A model generated the notes under the pieces. It did not search any database. It was given only the letters and a program-made list of their open reading frames with translations, and was not told the origin of the DNA. Below are positions 9,881-20,684 of a DNA stretch of 64,000 nucleotides, piece by piece. The DNA lies in NCBI RefSeq assembly GCF_021596945.1, contig NZ_CP063779.1:2144001-2208000 (forward strand). The letters are read 5' to 3'. This DNA comes from Mongoliitalea daihaiensis. Its GTDB lineage: Bacteria > Bacteroidota > Bacteroidia > Cytophagales > Cyclobacteriaceae. Each line of letters starts with the position of its first letter. Position 1 is the first letter of the stretch. Both the position numbers and the translations under genes were made by a program.

Positions 9881-10870
9881 ATGTCCATATTAGCATTTCA
9901 AATGCCCGAAAAAGTGGTAATGGAAAAAGCCGATGATTTTCATGGCTTGTTTACCTTCAAGCCACTTGAAAAGGGCTATGGGGTCACCATTGGTAATGCC
10001 TTGAGAAGAATTTTGTTATCTTCCTTGGAAGGCTATGCAATCACTTCTGTGAAACTTCCAGGTGTTGTGCACGAATTTTCCACAATTGAGGGTGTTGTTG
10101 AAGATGTGACTGATATCATTTTAAATTTAAAACAAGTTAGATTTAAAAAGGTACATGATTCTATCGATGGCAAAATCACGGTAGAAGTTAAAAATCAGTC
10201 TGTTTTCACTGCTGGAGATATCGCCAAGTTCACTACCTCTTTCGAAGTATTGAACCCTGAATTGGTGATTTGTCACCTTGATGAGTCTAAAAGTTTCGAA
10301 ATTGAATTGACAGTTGAAAAAGGAAGAGGTTATCTTCCTGCTGAAGAATCCAAGCCTAAAGAGCAAGTATTTGGTGTGATTCCAATCGATGCCATCTTTA
10401 CACCTATCAAGAATGTAAAGTACAGCGTAGAGAATACCCGTGTTGAGCAAAAGACTGACTTTGAAAAGTTAATCCTTGAAGTTACAACAGACGGTTCTAT
10501 CCACCCTGAGAAGGCATTGCAAGAATCTGCTAAAATCTTGATTCAACATTTCATGTTATTCTCTGATCAGACTATGGTGATTGATGCTCCTGGAGCAGAT
10601 TCCCCTGAGCCTATTGATGAGGAGTTCTTACACATGAGAAAATTGTTGAAGACTTCTTTGAGCGATTTGGATCTTTCTGTAAGAGCATTCAACTGTCTGA
10701 AAGCTGCTGATGTAAAGACATTAGGCGACCTAGCCAAGTTAGAAATTTCTGATATGATGAAATTTAGAAACTTTGGTAAGAAGTCTTTGGCTGAACTGGA
10801 GCAATTGATTCAAGAAAAAGGGTTGACCTTTGGCATGGATCTTTCTAAGTATAAACTTGATGAAGAATAA
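9881..10870 (+). CDS. rpoA: DNA-directed RNA polymerase alpha subunit
   Basis: Forms the assembly platform of RNA polymerase and contacts UP elements and regulators. 329 residues: N-terminal domain with [20 protein letters not shown] (about residues 33-52), a flexible linker, and the C-terminal helix-hairpin-helix domain with [19 protein letters not shown] and [12 protein letters not shown]. Length matches the family. Followed by rplQ after 5 bp. Confidence 0.98.
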   Translation: MSILAFQMPEKVVMEKADDFHGLFTFKPLEKGYGVTIGNALRRILLSSLEGYAITSVKLPGVVHEFSTIEGVVEDVTDIILNLKQVRFKKVHDSIDGKITVEVKNQSVFTAGDIAKFTTSFEVLNPELVICHLDESKSFEIELTVEKGRGYLPAEESKPKEQVFGVIPIDAIFTPIKNVKYSVENTRVEQKTDFEKLILEVTTDGSIHPEKALQESAKILIQHFMLFSDQTMVIDAPGADSPEPIDEEFLHMRKLLKTSLSDLDLSVRAFNCLKAADVKTLGDLAKLEISDMMKFRNFGKKSLAELEQLIQEKGLTFGMDLSKYKLDEE

Positions 10871-10875
10871 ATAAC

Positions 10876-11367
10876 ATGAGACACGGTAAGAAATTTAACC
10901 ACCTTGGCAGGACTGCCAGCCATAGAAAAGCGATGCTTTCTAACATGGCTACTTCCCTGATTCTTCACAAGCGTATTTCCACCACGCTTGCCAAGGCAAA
11001 GGAATTGAAGAAATATGTAGAGCCTTTGATCACAAGAGCAAAGGAAGATTCTACACACAATAGAAGAATCGTTTTCTCCTACCTTCAAAGTAAAGAGGCT
11101 ATCAAGACTCTTTTCGGTGAAGTAGTTGAGAAAGTTGGTGAAAGAAATGGTGGTTACACCAGAATCATCAAAACTGGTTTTCGTCTAGGTGATAATGCAG
11201 AAATGTGTATCATCGAGATGGTTGACTTCAACGAATTGATGTTGAAAGATGCTAAGCCAGCTAAGAAAACTACTCGTAGAAGTAGAAGAGGTTCTGGAAA
11301 AGCGGCTGACGCTTCTAACGAAGCAACTGACACTACAGAGAGTACTGAAGAAAAGTCAGCTGAATAA
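10876..11367 (+). CDS. rplQ: 50S ribosomal protein L17 with C-terminal tail
   Basis: Large-subunit protein near the exit tunnel. The L17 domain fills roughly residues 1-120 ([40 protein letters not shown]). The total of 163 residues exceeds the ~120-130 of E. coli L17; the additional part is a Lys/Arg then Ser/Thr/Glu-rich tail, a feature seen in Bacteroidota. Last gene before a strong terminator. Confidence 0.96.
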   Translation: MRHGKKFNHLGRTASHRKAMLSNMATSLILHKRISTTLAKAKELKKYVEPLITRAKEDSTHNRRIVFSYLQSKEAIKTLFGEVVEKVGERNGGYTRIIKTGFRLGDNAEMCIIEMVDFNELMLKDAKPAKKTTRRSRRGSGKAADASNEATDTTESTEEKSAE

Positions 11368-11390
11368 TTCATGCAGACAATCTAACATAA

Positions 11391-11427
11391 AAGAGGGGTT
11401 GAGCTTTTTGCTCAATCCCTTTTTTTA
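11391..11427 (+). terminator. Rho-independent terminator of the ribosomal cluster
   Basis: The arms GGGGTTGAGC and GCTCAATCCC are separated by TTTTT and followed by a run of T. Placed 24 bp after rplQ, before the carA promoter region. Confidence 0.9.
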
Positions 11428-11462
11428 TGTCCGGTTTATTCCGGGTAATCCTTTAAAATTTG

Positions 11463-11470
11463 TAACTTTG
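11463..11470 (+). promoter_or_regulatory. Putative -7 promoter element of carA
   Basis: TAACTTTG matches the Bacteroidota consensus TAnnTTTG and lies 18 bp before the carA start, just after the cluster terminator. The -33 element is weak (T-rich around 11436-11440). Confidence 0.45.
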
Positions 11471-11488
11471 GCAAGTTCTTAAACCAAC

Positions 11489-12586
11489 ATGACTCAACAA
11501 AAAGCAACTCTTCTATTAGCAGATGGGACTATTTTCAAAGGCACACTCATTGGTAGTCCTGGAACCAATGGTGGTGAAATCTGCTTCAACACAGGGATGA
11601 CTGGGTATCAGGAAATCTATACAGACCCTTCTTATACTGGTCAAATCGTTGTCACGACCACCTCACATATCGGTAATTATGGTGTGATTGACTCCGAAGT
11701 AGAATCATCAGCTCCAACGATCGCTGGTATTGTGGTGAATAGTTTTTCTCAAACTTTTAGCCGATTGGATGCCAATGGTTCATTGCAAGACTACTTAGTC
11801 AAGCATGGAATTACAGGTATTGCCGATATCGATACTAGGAAATTGGTACGTCATCTTCGTTCTAAAGGCGCCATGAATGCGGTGATTAGTTCGGAATATG
11901 AGGATGATTTGACAGGACTTAAGGTTCAATTAAACCTTGTTCCTGACATGAACGGATTGGAGCTTTCCTCCGAAGTTTGTACCAAAGAGCCTTTTTATTT
12001 TGGCGATGAACATGCTAGCATCAAAGTTGCTTGTTTAGACTTTGGTATCAAGTTGAATATTCTCCGTAACCTAGCAGATCGAGGTGTATACTGCAAGGTT
12101 TTTCCTGCGAAGACTTCTTTTGAGGAATTGCAAGCTTGGAATCCAGATGGTTTCTTTTTGTCCAACGGACCTGGCGATCCAGCAGTAATGGAATACGCAG
12201 TACAAACTACCAAGCAAATTTTGAACTCTGGTAAGCCTGTTTTCGGGATCTGTCTTGGGCATCAGATTTTAGCTGAAGCCTGTGGGATTTCCACCTATAA
12301 AATGCACCATGGTCACAGAGGATTGAATCATCCGATCAAAAATTTGCTTAGTGGAAAAAGTGAGATTACTTCCCAAAATCATGGTTTTGTAGTCAATAGA
12401 GAAGAAGTGGAAAAAAGTGATGTGGTAGAAATGACCCACGTGCATTTGAATGACCATACAGTAGCTGGGATTCGGGTCAAAGGAAAGCCGGCTTTTTCTG
12501 TTCAATACCACCCAGAGTCTTCTCCTGGTCCTCATGATTCGAGGTATTTATTCGACGATTTTGTATCTTACATGCATAAAAATTAA
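11489..12586 (+). CDS. carA: Carbamoyl-phosphate synthase small subunit
   Basis: Glutaminase subunit that supplies ammonia to CarB for carbamoyl phosphate, the precursor of pyrimidines and arginine. 365 residues: CarA N-terminal domain, then a class I glutamine amidotransferase domain with nucleophile Cys in FGICLGHQILAEACG and His-Glu in SVQYHPESSPGPHD. The oxyanion segment SNGPGDP is present. No carB lies in the window. eno follows after 30 bp without a terminator, so the two are probably co-transcribed. Confidence 0.96.
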   Translation: MTQQKATLLLADGTIFKGTLIGSPGTNGGEICFNTGMTGYQEIYTDPSYTGQIVVTTTSHIGNYGVIDSEVESSAPTIAGIVVNSFSQTFSRLDANGSLQDYLVKHGITGIADIDTRKLVRHLRSKGAMNAVISSEYEDDLTGLKVQLNLVPDMNGLELSSEVCTKEPFYFGDEHASIKVACLDFGIKLNILRNLADRGVYCKVFPAKTSFEELQAWNPDGFFLSNGPGDPAVMEYAVQTTKQILNSGKPVFGICLGHQILAEACGISTYKMHHGHRGLNHPIKNLLSGKSEITSQNHGFVVNREEVEKSDVVEMTHVHLNDHTVAGIRVKGKPAFSVQYHPESSPGPHDSRYLFDDFVSYMHKN

Positions 12587-12598
12587 TAATCCTCTTAA

Positions 12599-13897
<1,299 letters not shown>

Positions 13898-13965
13898 AAG
13901 GAAATAGGTCTAAGGTCCTTTCCATTTGGTAACGGATACTAGAAATGCAGTGATTTAATTTTTAA

Positions 13966-13997
13966 GGAAAGCGGTCCAAAAGGGCCGCTTTCTTTTT
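13966..13997 (+). terminator. Rho-independent terminator after eno
   Basis: GAAAGCGGTCC pairs with GGGCCGCTTTC around an AAAA loop and is followed by TTTTTG. It closes the carA-eno unit. Confidence 0.88.
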
Positions 13998-14172
13998 GTT
14001 TGCATTTGATTTTTGTGCAGATTTTTTAAAAACATATACTGGATTAGCCATCGTATTTAGCTAATTTTTTGACTGAAAAACGCAATTAACCATTCCTTTA
14101 ACCGCTGATGGGATTTTTGAAGGACTGAACGGTTGATTTTTGTAAGTTAGTTGCAAACTACTTGACAATGTT

Positions 14173-17100
14173 ATGAGGAAAGTTTGCTTGTTTATGCTTA
14201 TGATTGGGTTATGGACCACTGTCATGGCACAGATGGAACCGCTTTGGTTGCGGTATCCGGCTATTTCACCCGATGGCCAGGAAATTGTATTTAGCTTTAA
14301 GGGAGATTTGTTTAAAGTTCCTTCGCAAGGGGGGACTGCTTTACCGCTCACGTTGCATGAAGCACATGATTACATGCCAGTTTGGAGTCCGGATGGCTCT
14401 CAGATCGCCTTTGCTTCTGATCGCTTTGGAAATTTCGATGTTTTTGTCATTCCTTCTCAAGGAGGAGAGGCTAAGCGGCTGACATTTCATTCCGGCAATG
14501 ACTTTCCTTGGGATTTTACTCCTGATGGAAAAGAAGTGATTTTTAGCTCTCCGAGAAATGATTTGTATTCGTCTGTACGTTTCCCCAACAGGGGGCTTTT
14601 TGGGAAGTTATACCAAGTGCCTGTAGATGGGGGTAGATCAATCTTACTATCTACCGCTGGATTTCAATCAGCTTCCTTCGATCCTACTGGCGAGCGAATC
14701 ATCTTTCAGGACAGAAAAGGATATGAGGACGAATGGAGAAAGCGTCATACTTCCTCTGTCACCCGTGATATTTGGATCTATGACCTAGCAAAAGAATCAT
14801 ACACCCAAATTTCAGATTTTGAAGGAGAGGATCGTGAACCCTTGTTTTCCGCTGATGGTCAGTTTGCTTTCTATCTCAGTGAGAAAAATGGAAGTCAAAA
14901 TATATTCAAACGCAATTTGGCAAATGGGCAAGAAGAGCAATTGACCAATTTCAACGATCATCCTGTTCGCCATCTGACTAGAAGCAAGGGAGATGTGTTG
15001 AGTTTTTCTTGGGATGGGGGAGTTTACACCCTTCGTCCAGGTGGACAGCCAAGCCGTGTTGCAATCAAAATATTTGCTGATTTCAGCGGTAAGGATCAGA
15101 AGATTGTCTCTGTGAATGGAGGAGCAACCGAAATGGCTCTTTCTCCAAATGGCAAGGAGATTGCATTTGTGTTTAGAGGAGAGGTATTTGTGACTTCTGT
15201 TGATAATAACCTTACCAAACGAGTGACCAATACACCTGCACAAGAGCGTATGTTGAGTTGGGGTGCTGATGGGAAGACGTTGTTTTTTGCTACTGAGCGG
15301 GGAGAAAGTTGGGATATTTATCAAGCGCGTATTGTTCGGGAGGATGAGCCGTACTTTTTCGCGGCTACATTAATCAAGGAAGAAGCCGTTATTGCTACGG
15401 ATAAGGATGAATTTCAACCTTTGGTGTCTCCTGATGGGAAGGAGATTGCCTATTTGGAGGAGAGAAATCGCTTGATGATTTACAATTTGGCATCTAAAAC
15501 TTCCAGACAAATCATTCCTTTAGGTGAAAACTTCTCGTACAGAGACGGAGATCAGGATTTTACCTGGAGTCCAGACAGTAAGTGGATTGTAGCCAAGAAC
15601 TCTTTAGGGCTTTATGGAGCGAGCCATATGGTGATGTATGATGCTGCTGGTGGGAAAGAAGGAGTGAATTTGACCAATTCTGGCTTTTCTGATGGGCAAG
15701 GGAAGTTTGCCATGAATGGGAAAGCATTTGTTTGGGCCAATGATCGGGACGGTAAAAAGCCCTTAGCCTTGCAAGGTGCACGGGAGTTGGATATTTATGG
15801 ATTGTTTTTTGATCAGGCTACCTACGATAGATTTCGATTGAATAAAGATGAATATACCTTGTTTAAGGAGCGAGAGGAAAAGAATAAGCCTGCGGAAGTT
15901 ACCAATTGGAATCCCGATTTTTCTGGGATTGAACAGCGGCGTCTTCGCCTGACTACCGGTTCTTTGAATCTAGCTTCTTTTGATGTATCCCCTGATGGGG
16001 ACAAGCTGTATTTCATGGCGAGCTTTGAAAATCGCTACGATGTATGGGCGTTTGATAATCGGACCAAGGAACTGAAATCATTGGCCAAAACAAATAGCGG
16101 TTCAGGAAGCATTCAATTGGATAAAGAAGGAAAAAATCTGTTTGTCTTAGCCAATGGACGGCTGTCAAAAATTGAGACTGCAAGTGGGAAGGTGAGTGCT
16201 ATTGGTATCAATGAGGAAATGGTCTTGGATGCCGCAGCTGAGCGGGAGTATATTTTCCATCATGCTTGGAGACAAGTGAAAAAGAAGTTTTATGATCCTG
16301 AACTTCACGGAATTGATTGGGATATGTATAGAGCGAGCTATGCGCGATTTTTACCTCATATCAATAATAATTACGACTTCCAAGAGCTTTTAAGTGAGAT
16401 TTTGGGAGAGTTGAATGGCTCTCATACAGGGGGTAGGTATTCTCCTAGACCCGAAAATGGAGATCAAACAGCTTCCTTAGGGCTATTTTACGATGAAAAA
16501 TCTCAGGAAAATGGGCTGAAGATTACCGAAGTGATCAAAGGTGGGCCTTTGGATAGAGCAAGTTCCAAAATCAAGGCAGGACATGTAATTGAAAAAGTCG
16601 ATGGTGTTGCCATCGATGGAAGCTTGGATTGGAATATGCTATTAAACCGGAAAGCGGATCGCAATGTCCTGTTGTCCATGATAGACCCAACCTCTAAGCA
16701 GCGATGGGAAGAAACGGTTAAGCCGATCTCTCAGGGAGCGGAAAATGCGCTGCTTTACCGACGTTGGGTGGAGACTATGCGAGCAATGGTGGATAAACTC
16801 AGTGATGGCAGACTGGGCTATGTACATGTGCAGGGAATGAATGATAATAGTTTCCGTACTGTATACGATGAAGTCCTTGGAAGAAATGCAGATAAAGAGG
16901 CATTGATTGTAGATACCCGATTCAATGGAGGGGGATGGTTGCACGAGGACTTATCGACTTTCTTAGATGGCAAGCCATACGCAACGTTTAGACCTTACGG
17001 TTTTATTGCCCGTGGGGGTGAACCAAGAGATAAGTGGGCAAAGCCATCCGTGGTATTGATGAGTGAAAGTAATTATTCCGATGCGCATGCTTTCCCTTAT

Positions 17101-17370
17101 GCCTATCGTGCTAAAGGTATCGGTAAATTGATCGGGATGCCAGTACCTGGGACCAGTACAGCCGTTTGGTGGGAAACACAGATAGATCCAACAATCGTTT
17201 TTGGTATTCCGATGATTGCATTCTATGGAGTTGAAGAGGATAGACCTTTAGAAAATCTCCAATTAGAGCCTGATATCAAAGTGCCCACTCCTTTTGAGGA
17301 AATCCTTTATGGAAAAGATGCACAATTGGAAGCGGCTGTTGAGGAGCTATTAAAGACTTTAAAAAAGTAG
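14173..17370 (+). CDS. Tricorn-like S41 family protease, secreted
   Basis: Large peptidase related to archaeal tricorn protease. A signal peptide (MRKVCLFMLMIGLWTTVMAQ) is followed by TolB/WD40-type propeller repeats with many 'SPDGK/FSPDG' units (about residues 25-650), a tricorn core segment, a PDZ-like region (about 770-840) and a C-terminal S41 catalytic domain. Candidate catalytic residues are His751 in NGSHTGGRY and Ser969 in NYSDAHAFPY. Length (1065) matches tricorn. It stands alone on + with ~275 bp upstream and a bidirectional terminator downstream. Likely periplasmic or exported; the substrates are unknown. Confidence 0.9.
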   Translation: MRKVCLFMLMIGLWTTVMAQMEPLWLRYPAISPDGQEIVFSFKGDLFKVPSQGGTALPLTLHEAHDYMPVWSPDGSQIAFASDRFGNFDVFVIPSQGGEAKRLTFHSGNDFPWDFTPDGKEVIFSSPRNDLYSSVRFPNRGLFGKLYQVPVDGGRSILLSTAGFQSASFDPTGERIIFQDRKGYEDEWRKRHTSSVTRDIWIYDLAKESYTQISDFEGEDREPLFSADGQFAFYLSEKNGSQNIFKRNLANGQEEQLTNFNDHPVRHLTRSKGDVLSFSWDGGVYTLRPGGQPSRVAIKIFADFSGKDQKIVSVNGGATEMALSPNGKEIAFVFRGEVFVTSVDNNLTKRVTNTPAQERMLSWGADGKTLFFATERGESWDIYQARIVREDEPYFFAATLIKEEAVIATDKDEFQPLVSPDGKEIAYLEERNRLMIYNLASKTSRQIIPLGENFSYRDGDQDFTWSPDSKWIVAKNSLGLYGASHMVMYDAAGGKEGVNLTNSGFSDGQGKFAMNGKAFVWANDRDGKKPLALQGARELDIYGLFFDQATYDRFRLNKDEYTLFKEREEKNKPAEVTNWNPDFSGIEQRRLRLTTGSLNLASFDVSPDGDKLYFMASFENRYDVWAFDNRTKELKSLAKTNSGSGSIQLDKEGKNLFVLANGRLSKIETASGKVSAIGINEEMVLDAAAEREYIFHHAWRQVKKKFYDPELHGIDWDMYRASYARFLPHINNNYDFQELLSEILGELNGSHTGGRYSPRPENGDQTASLGLFYDEKSQENGLKITEVIKGGPLDRASSKIKAGHVIEKVDGVAIDGSLDWNMLLNRKADRNVLLSMIDPTSKQRWEETVKPISQGAENALLYRRWVETMRAMVDKLSDGRLGYVHVQGMNDNSFRTVYDEVLGRNADKEALIVDTRFNGGGWLHEDLSTFLDGKPYATFRPYGFIARGGEPRDKWAKPSVVLMSESNYSDAHAFPYAYRAKGIGKLIGMPVPGTSTAVWWETQIDPTIVFGIPMIAFYGVEEDRPLENLQLEPDIKVPTPFEEILYGKDAQLEAAVEELLKTLKK

Positions 17371-17372
17371 TA

Positions 17373-17530
17373 GGTGGTGAAATAAAGTTGAAATATACGT
17401 TGTGAAATAAGGTGGAAATAATCTTGGGTTTTGACTGATTTTGGTCAAGATCGATATTATTGCCTTAGGCGATATTTGAATTGAAATAAAGTGAAATATG
17501 CTGTTCGAAATAAGGTGGGAATAGCTTTGG
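17373..17530. repeat. Two imperfect ~50-bp direct repeats
   Basis: The segment at about 17376-17425 recurs at about 17479-17530: both contain GAAATAAAG, GAAATAT, GAAATAAGGTGG and GAATA/AAATA followed by CTTTGG/CTTGGG, with a few changes and one indel. The copies are about 103 bp apart, between the tricorn-like gene and its terminator. Confidence 0.6.
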
Positions 17531-17533
17531 TAT

Positions 17534-17573
17534 AAAAAAACAGCCCCAGTAGCGATCTTGGGGCTGTTTTTTG
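17534..17573. terminator. Bidirectional terminator between convergent genes
   Basis: AAAAAACAGCCCC and GGGGCTGTTTTTT form a stem with a 12-nt loop; A-rich on one side and T-rich on the other, so it can serve both the + protease gene and the - lipoprotein gene. Confidence 0.9.
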
Positions 17574-17584
17574 TTGTATGGAAA

Positions 17585-18763
17585 TTAGGGTTTTGCTCGA
17601 AGCCGTGCTTTGAAGAGTGCCTCGTAGTCGCGTTCTCGTTCACTTTTGTTAGGTGAAATCCATATATTGTTTTCTGAATCGATAAACTCAATTCGTCCTA
17701 ACTCTTTGGGGATTTCTATCGGGATTAAGCCTCCATCTTCAGAAACCAAGGCCCACTTAGCTACTTGAACTTTGTTGATTGCTTGGAAAATTTCTTGGAA
17801 GCCATTTACGCCTTCAATAGCTCGCGCATAAGCTTCATCTGTCAGGCCGCTTTCATAACCAATCAAGGGTTGGTTTTGGTAACTGTGCATGTGATTGATG
17901 GATCCATAGGCAAATGTTCGGGTATCGAAACTTATAACATCCAAGTCTATGGCTTTTGGATCTTTCCCTTTGATCTGCTCAAAGGCATCAAATTTCAATG
18001 CAATTTCCTTAGCAGGATGTTCTAAGTCTGACCATTTGTAGAAATACAAGGTTGGATCATTGGTAAATGCTACATAAACTCCTGAACCCTGTACCCGCAT
18101 CACCGGATAGGTGGACGTTTGAGTGTAGATTTCATCCGATTTACTGAAACGGGAGTTAGAAGGATAGGGTACAACTCCAGTGAAGGTGTTGTTCTGAATA
18201 TTGATTTTTTCTAGAATCGTACCTGCGTCGATAGAATAGAATCCAGAGCCTTTTTGATTTCTTGAACCCACTTGAGCCAGTGCTTCATTTTCATTTCTAA
18301 ATTGGAATAAATCTGCATGAAACACCTGATAGCCCATGGCAGGAGTAAAGTCAGGTTTGAATTTGCCCAAGAGTTTACCTGCAAAATCAAACTGGAAGAA
18401 TCCATTGATCCCTAAGACTGCGAAGGATTCTGAGTTTCTAAATTGTGGTCGTGCAATGGGATTGGAGCCGATAGCATCAGGTTGATCACCTGTAAACTGA
18501 TAGGTTTGCAAGATATTTCCAACTTGGTCGATTAGTAGGATTTCCGAGTTTTGAAGGTTCATGGCCAGGAAATGTGCTCCATCTGGACTGATATGTGACC
18601 AGCCTAAAACGCCAATATAGTCCACTATAACAGAGTCTTCAACGACTATTTCATAGCTACTGATATTGACTGAGGAAAGGGTTTCAGTTTCTCTCTTAGT
18701 ACAAGCAAGACTAAGGAGGAGGAAACTGAACAGAAAGACTGAATTAAAGTAGTTGGTGTACAT
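17585..18763 (-). CDS. DUF4221-like lipoprotein
   Basis: 392 residues with a lipoprotein signal ending in LSLLLSLAC-type lipobox (LLSLACTKRE; Cys at about residue 21), so it is predicted to be lipid-anchored. The rest looks like a beta-propeller-type Bacteroidota protein of the DUF4221 kind: repeated short hydrophobic strands and motifs such as GWSHISPDGAHFLAMN. The family has no established function. It follows the 18768-19454 gene by 4 bp on the same strand, so both may be co-expressed. Assignment to DUF4221 is by overall resemblance. Confidence 0.65.
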   Translation of the reverse strand: MYTNYFNSVFLFSFLLLSLACTKRETETLSSVNISSYEIVVEDSVIVDYIGVLGWSHISPDGAHFLAMNLQNSEILLIDQVGNILQTYQFTGDQPDAIGSNPIARPQFRNSESFAVLGINGFFQFDFAGKLLGKFKPDFTPAMGYQVFHADLFQFRNENEALAQVGSRNQKGSGFYSIDAGTILEKINIQNNTFTGVVPYPSNSRFSKSDEIYTQTSTYPVMRVQGSGVYVAFTNDPTLYFYKWSDLEHPAKEIALKFDAFEQIKGKDPKAIDLDVISFDTRTFAYGSINHMHSYQNQPLIGYESGLTDEAYARAIEGVNGFQEIFQAINKVQVAKWALVSEDGGLIPIEIPKELGRIEFIDSENNIWISPNKSERERDYEALFKARLRAKP

Positions 18764-18767
18764 ACAA

Positions 18768-19454
18768 TCATCGCTTATACAATTGATGAACAGCGTAGAT
18801 TTTATTAGGTTTCACAACCTCTGACAAGAAAATCAAATTCTCTTGAATTCCAATGATTTGGTAGGTAAAGGTACGAACTTCATTTCTTTTGGGGGTTTGG
18901 ATATTGACAAATACCCCTTCTTCGGTACTGAAAATATCAGAGCCTTCGTGTAGGGTGATGACATTTTCTTTATTGATTGACTTCAGCTTTATTCCATACG
19001 CATTCCGATTAGTTCTGGCTGTTTGCTGATGGGCGAATGTACCTTTCCTAAGTACTTCTCTTACCTGTGCTTCGGTGATTTTTTTCTCAGGTGCTAGGTA
19101 GAATACTGCTTGATAACTGTAAAATTTTTCCAAGCCTCCGTAGGGCATGCGCTGGGTTATCCAAACATGTGAGGCACCTCTAGAACTCGCTTCTTCTAAG
19201 AGTTTTTTTCTGGCCCTCGTATCCATGGCATTGATAGCTGTGAATACCCAAGCACCTCTAGCCTTGGAGTGTGCTTCTCCTATTTTGATGAGGTCTTTGG
19301 TTTCGCTGTAATCATGGAGGATCGTGATGTCTTCTGGTTTAGTGAATCCATCGACCGGTCCCATCCGGGAAATAAATTGAGCTTGAACACTAAATGAACC
19401 CATTATAAAAAGGGCAAAGGCCAATAAGCCTAGAGTTTTAAAAGATGTAAGCAT
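18768..19454 (-). CDS. Secreted protein of unknown function
   Basis: 228 residues counted from the ATG at 19452-19454, chosen because it begins a good signal peptide (MLTSFKTLGLLAFALFIMG, ending SVQAQ). An upstream in-frame ATG at 19535 would add 27 residues and bury that signal. The middle has ASSRGASHVWITQRMPYGG and a 'fusion' of alpha and beta segments, but I recognise no family. Translationally close (4 bp) to the downstream lipoprotein gene. Confidence 0.65.
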   Translation of the reverse strand: MLTSFKTLGLLAFALFIMGSFSVQAQFISRMGPVDGFTKPEDITILHDYSETKDLIKIGEAHSKARGAWVFTAINAMDTRARKKLLEEASSRGASHVWITQRMPYGGLEKFYSYQAVFYLAPEKKITEAQVREVLRKGTFAHQQTARTNRNAYGIKLKSINKENVITLHEGSDIFSTEEGVFVNIQTPKRNEVRTFTYQIIGIQENLIFLSEVVKPNKIYAVHQLYKR

Positions 19455-19651
19455 AATGGAAGTTTTTTTCTTTAGATGTACGAAGAACTTCTGTGAAAGG
19501 CTGAAAAATGTGAGAAAATTTATTGGAAAAATCATATGATCGGTAATATAAGTTTGTTTACTGATTTATTCGCTTGGCTTAGTTTAATGTTTGTTAGTGT
19601 TTAAATACTTGTCAACCAGTGGGTTTAGAATAGGTTTTAGTTGTTTTGAAG

Positions 19652-19843
19652 TTAACCTTTGAAAAATATGCTATAAACACTTACGATAAGGATAAATAGA
19701 AAAAGTGCTGCCACGAAGTTTCTTTTGAAATCAAAAAGTTTGGGTTTTGACTTTTTGAATGCAAATGTTCTTGATACAAAGCCAATAAATTGAAGTATTC
19801 CAATCATTAGGAGGTCGATCAGTATGTCAAACAATAAAATCAT
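19652..19843 (-). CDS. Small membrane protein, unknown
   Basis: 63 residues with two predicted TM helices: MILLFDILIDLLMIGILQFI at the start and FVAALFLFILIVSVYSIFF at the end, linked by a basic segment (KKSKPKLFDFKR). It begins 10 bp after the 206-residue gene on the same strand, the third in a row of short genes, which is the main support. Confidence 0.5.
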   Translation of the reverse strand: MILLFDILIDLLMIGILQFIGFVSRTFAFKKSKPKLFDFKRNFVAALFLFILIVSVYSIFFKG

Positions 19844-19853
19844 TGGTCTCTGT

Positions 19854-20474
19854 TTATCGAAGTATTAAAGCAAAAGAAGTCAAGATGCCGATTCCTATAC
19901 CTATTCCACTCATAGCATTGATCCTTCTGTCTTTTATTCTCCAAGCATTTTCTCGGTAGCCAGCGGCGTATGCTTCGTTTTCCATTAATAAGGCATCGGG
20001 GTAATTCAAGTTTTTGTCTTTGGGAGGTTCTCCGCTAAGGAAATAGGTGAGCGAATAGCCCGCTGCATATAAGGTAGAGTATGAAAATGAAGCAAATGAA
20101 AATATACTCATATTTGCGAAGACTGCTGCCTGAGCTAGAGGCTGGACTTTGTAGTGAAAGTCCGCATCAGACCAACCTAGTAAAAAATCTTCAGTTGGTT
20201 CCATAGATATTTCTTCCCCTAATAGATAATAATGAATATCTCCGTTATTCCGCTCAACTTTGGATATGTCCCGATAGCGCAAACGGAATTTTTGGGCTTT
20301 TTGGTCATCCTCCAGTCGATACACTACCCGCTCCAATCTCATTTTATGGATAAATACATCCAACACTTCTCCATTTTCTTTCCAGATGATGTCCTGTGCA
20401 AAAGAAGTACGGGTTAGTAGCAAAACTACCCAAATTAAAATCATATTAACGAAAGACATGTTAGGCTCATTCAT
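19854..20474 (-). CDS. Secreted or membrane protein of unknown function
   Basis: 206 residues. The start at 20474 overlaps the upstream gene by 8 bp; a second Met at residue 6 would begin a cleaner signal peptide (SFVNMILIWVVLLLTRTSFAQ). The next ~75 residues are a beta-rich domain (WKENGEVLDVFIHKM, YRDISKVERNNGDIHYYLLG), resembling the small domain that reads '…GE..e.kV.ei....I.Y…' in many Bacteroidota secreted proteins. Then come hydrophobic stretches and a Gly-Ile-rich C-terminal helix. Function unknown. Confidence 0.6.
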   Translation of the reverse strand: MNEPNMSFVNMILIWVVLLLTRTSFAQDIIWKENGEVLDVFIHKMRLERVVYRLEDDQKAQKFRLRYRDISKVERNNGDIHYYLLGEEISMEPTEDFLLGWSDADFHYKVQPLAQAAVFANMSIFSFASFSYSTLYAAGYSLTYFLSGEPPKDKNLNYPDALLMENEAYAAGYRENAWRIKDRRINAMSGIGIGIGILTSFALILR

Positions 20475-20658
20475 GTGATTTTTTTTTCATAATGGAATAG
20501 TTAACGCAAAACGAAGCAGCGAACATAGCCGCATAGTGGCCAGTACTTAAAGGTCCTCCGTGTATGTAGTACCCAATTAATTTTCCTACGATTAAAACGA
20601 CCACTAAATTAGCTATAAAGTAGAGGCTGATTTTTTTAGTCCTATTCCACGATTTCAT
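20467..20658 (-). CDS. Small membrane protein, unknown
   Basis: 63 residues: a basic N-terminus (MKSWNRTKKIS), a TM helix (LYFIANLVVVLIVGKLIGYY), a short HGGPLSTG loop, a second hydrophobic segment and a KKKS tail. First gene of a possible three-gene unit with the two genes to its left; the stop overlaps the next start. Confidence 0.5.
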   Translation of the reverse strand: MKSWNRTKKISLYFIANLVVVLIVGKLIGYYIHGGPLSTGHYAAMFAASFCVNYSIMKKKSHE

Positions 20659-20684
20659 AAGGATACTAGTGAATGATGCTAGGT

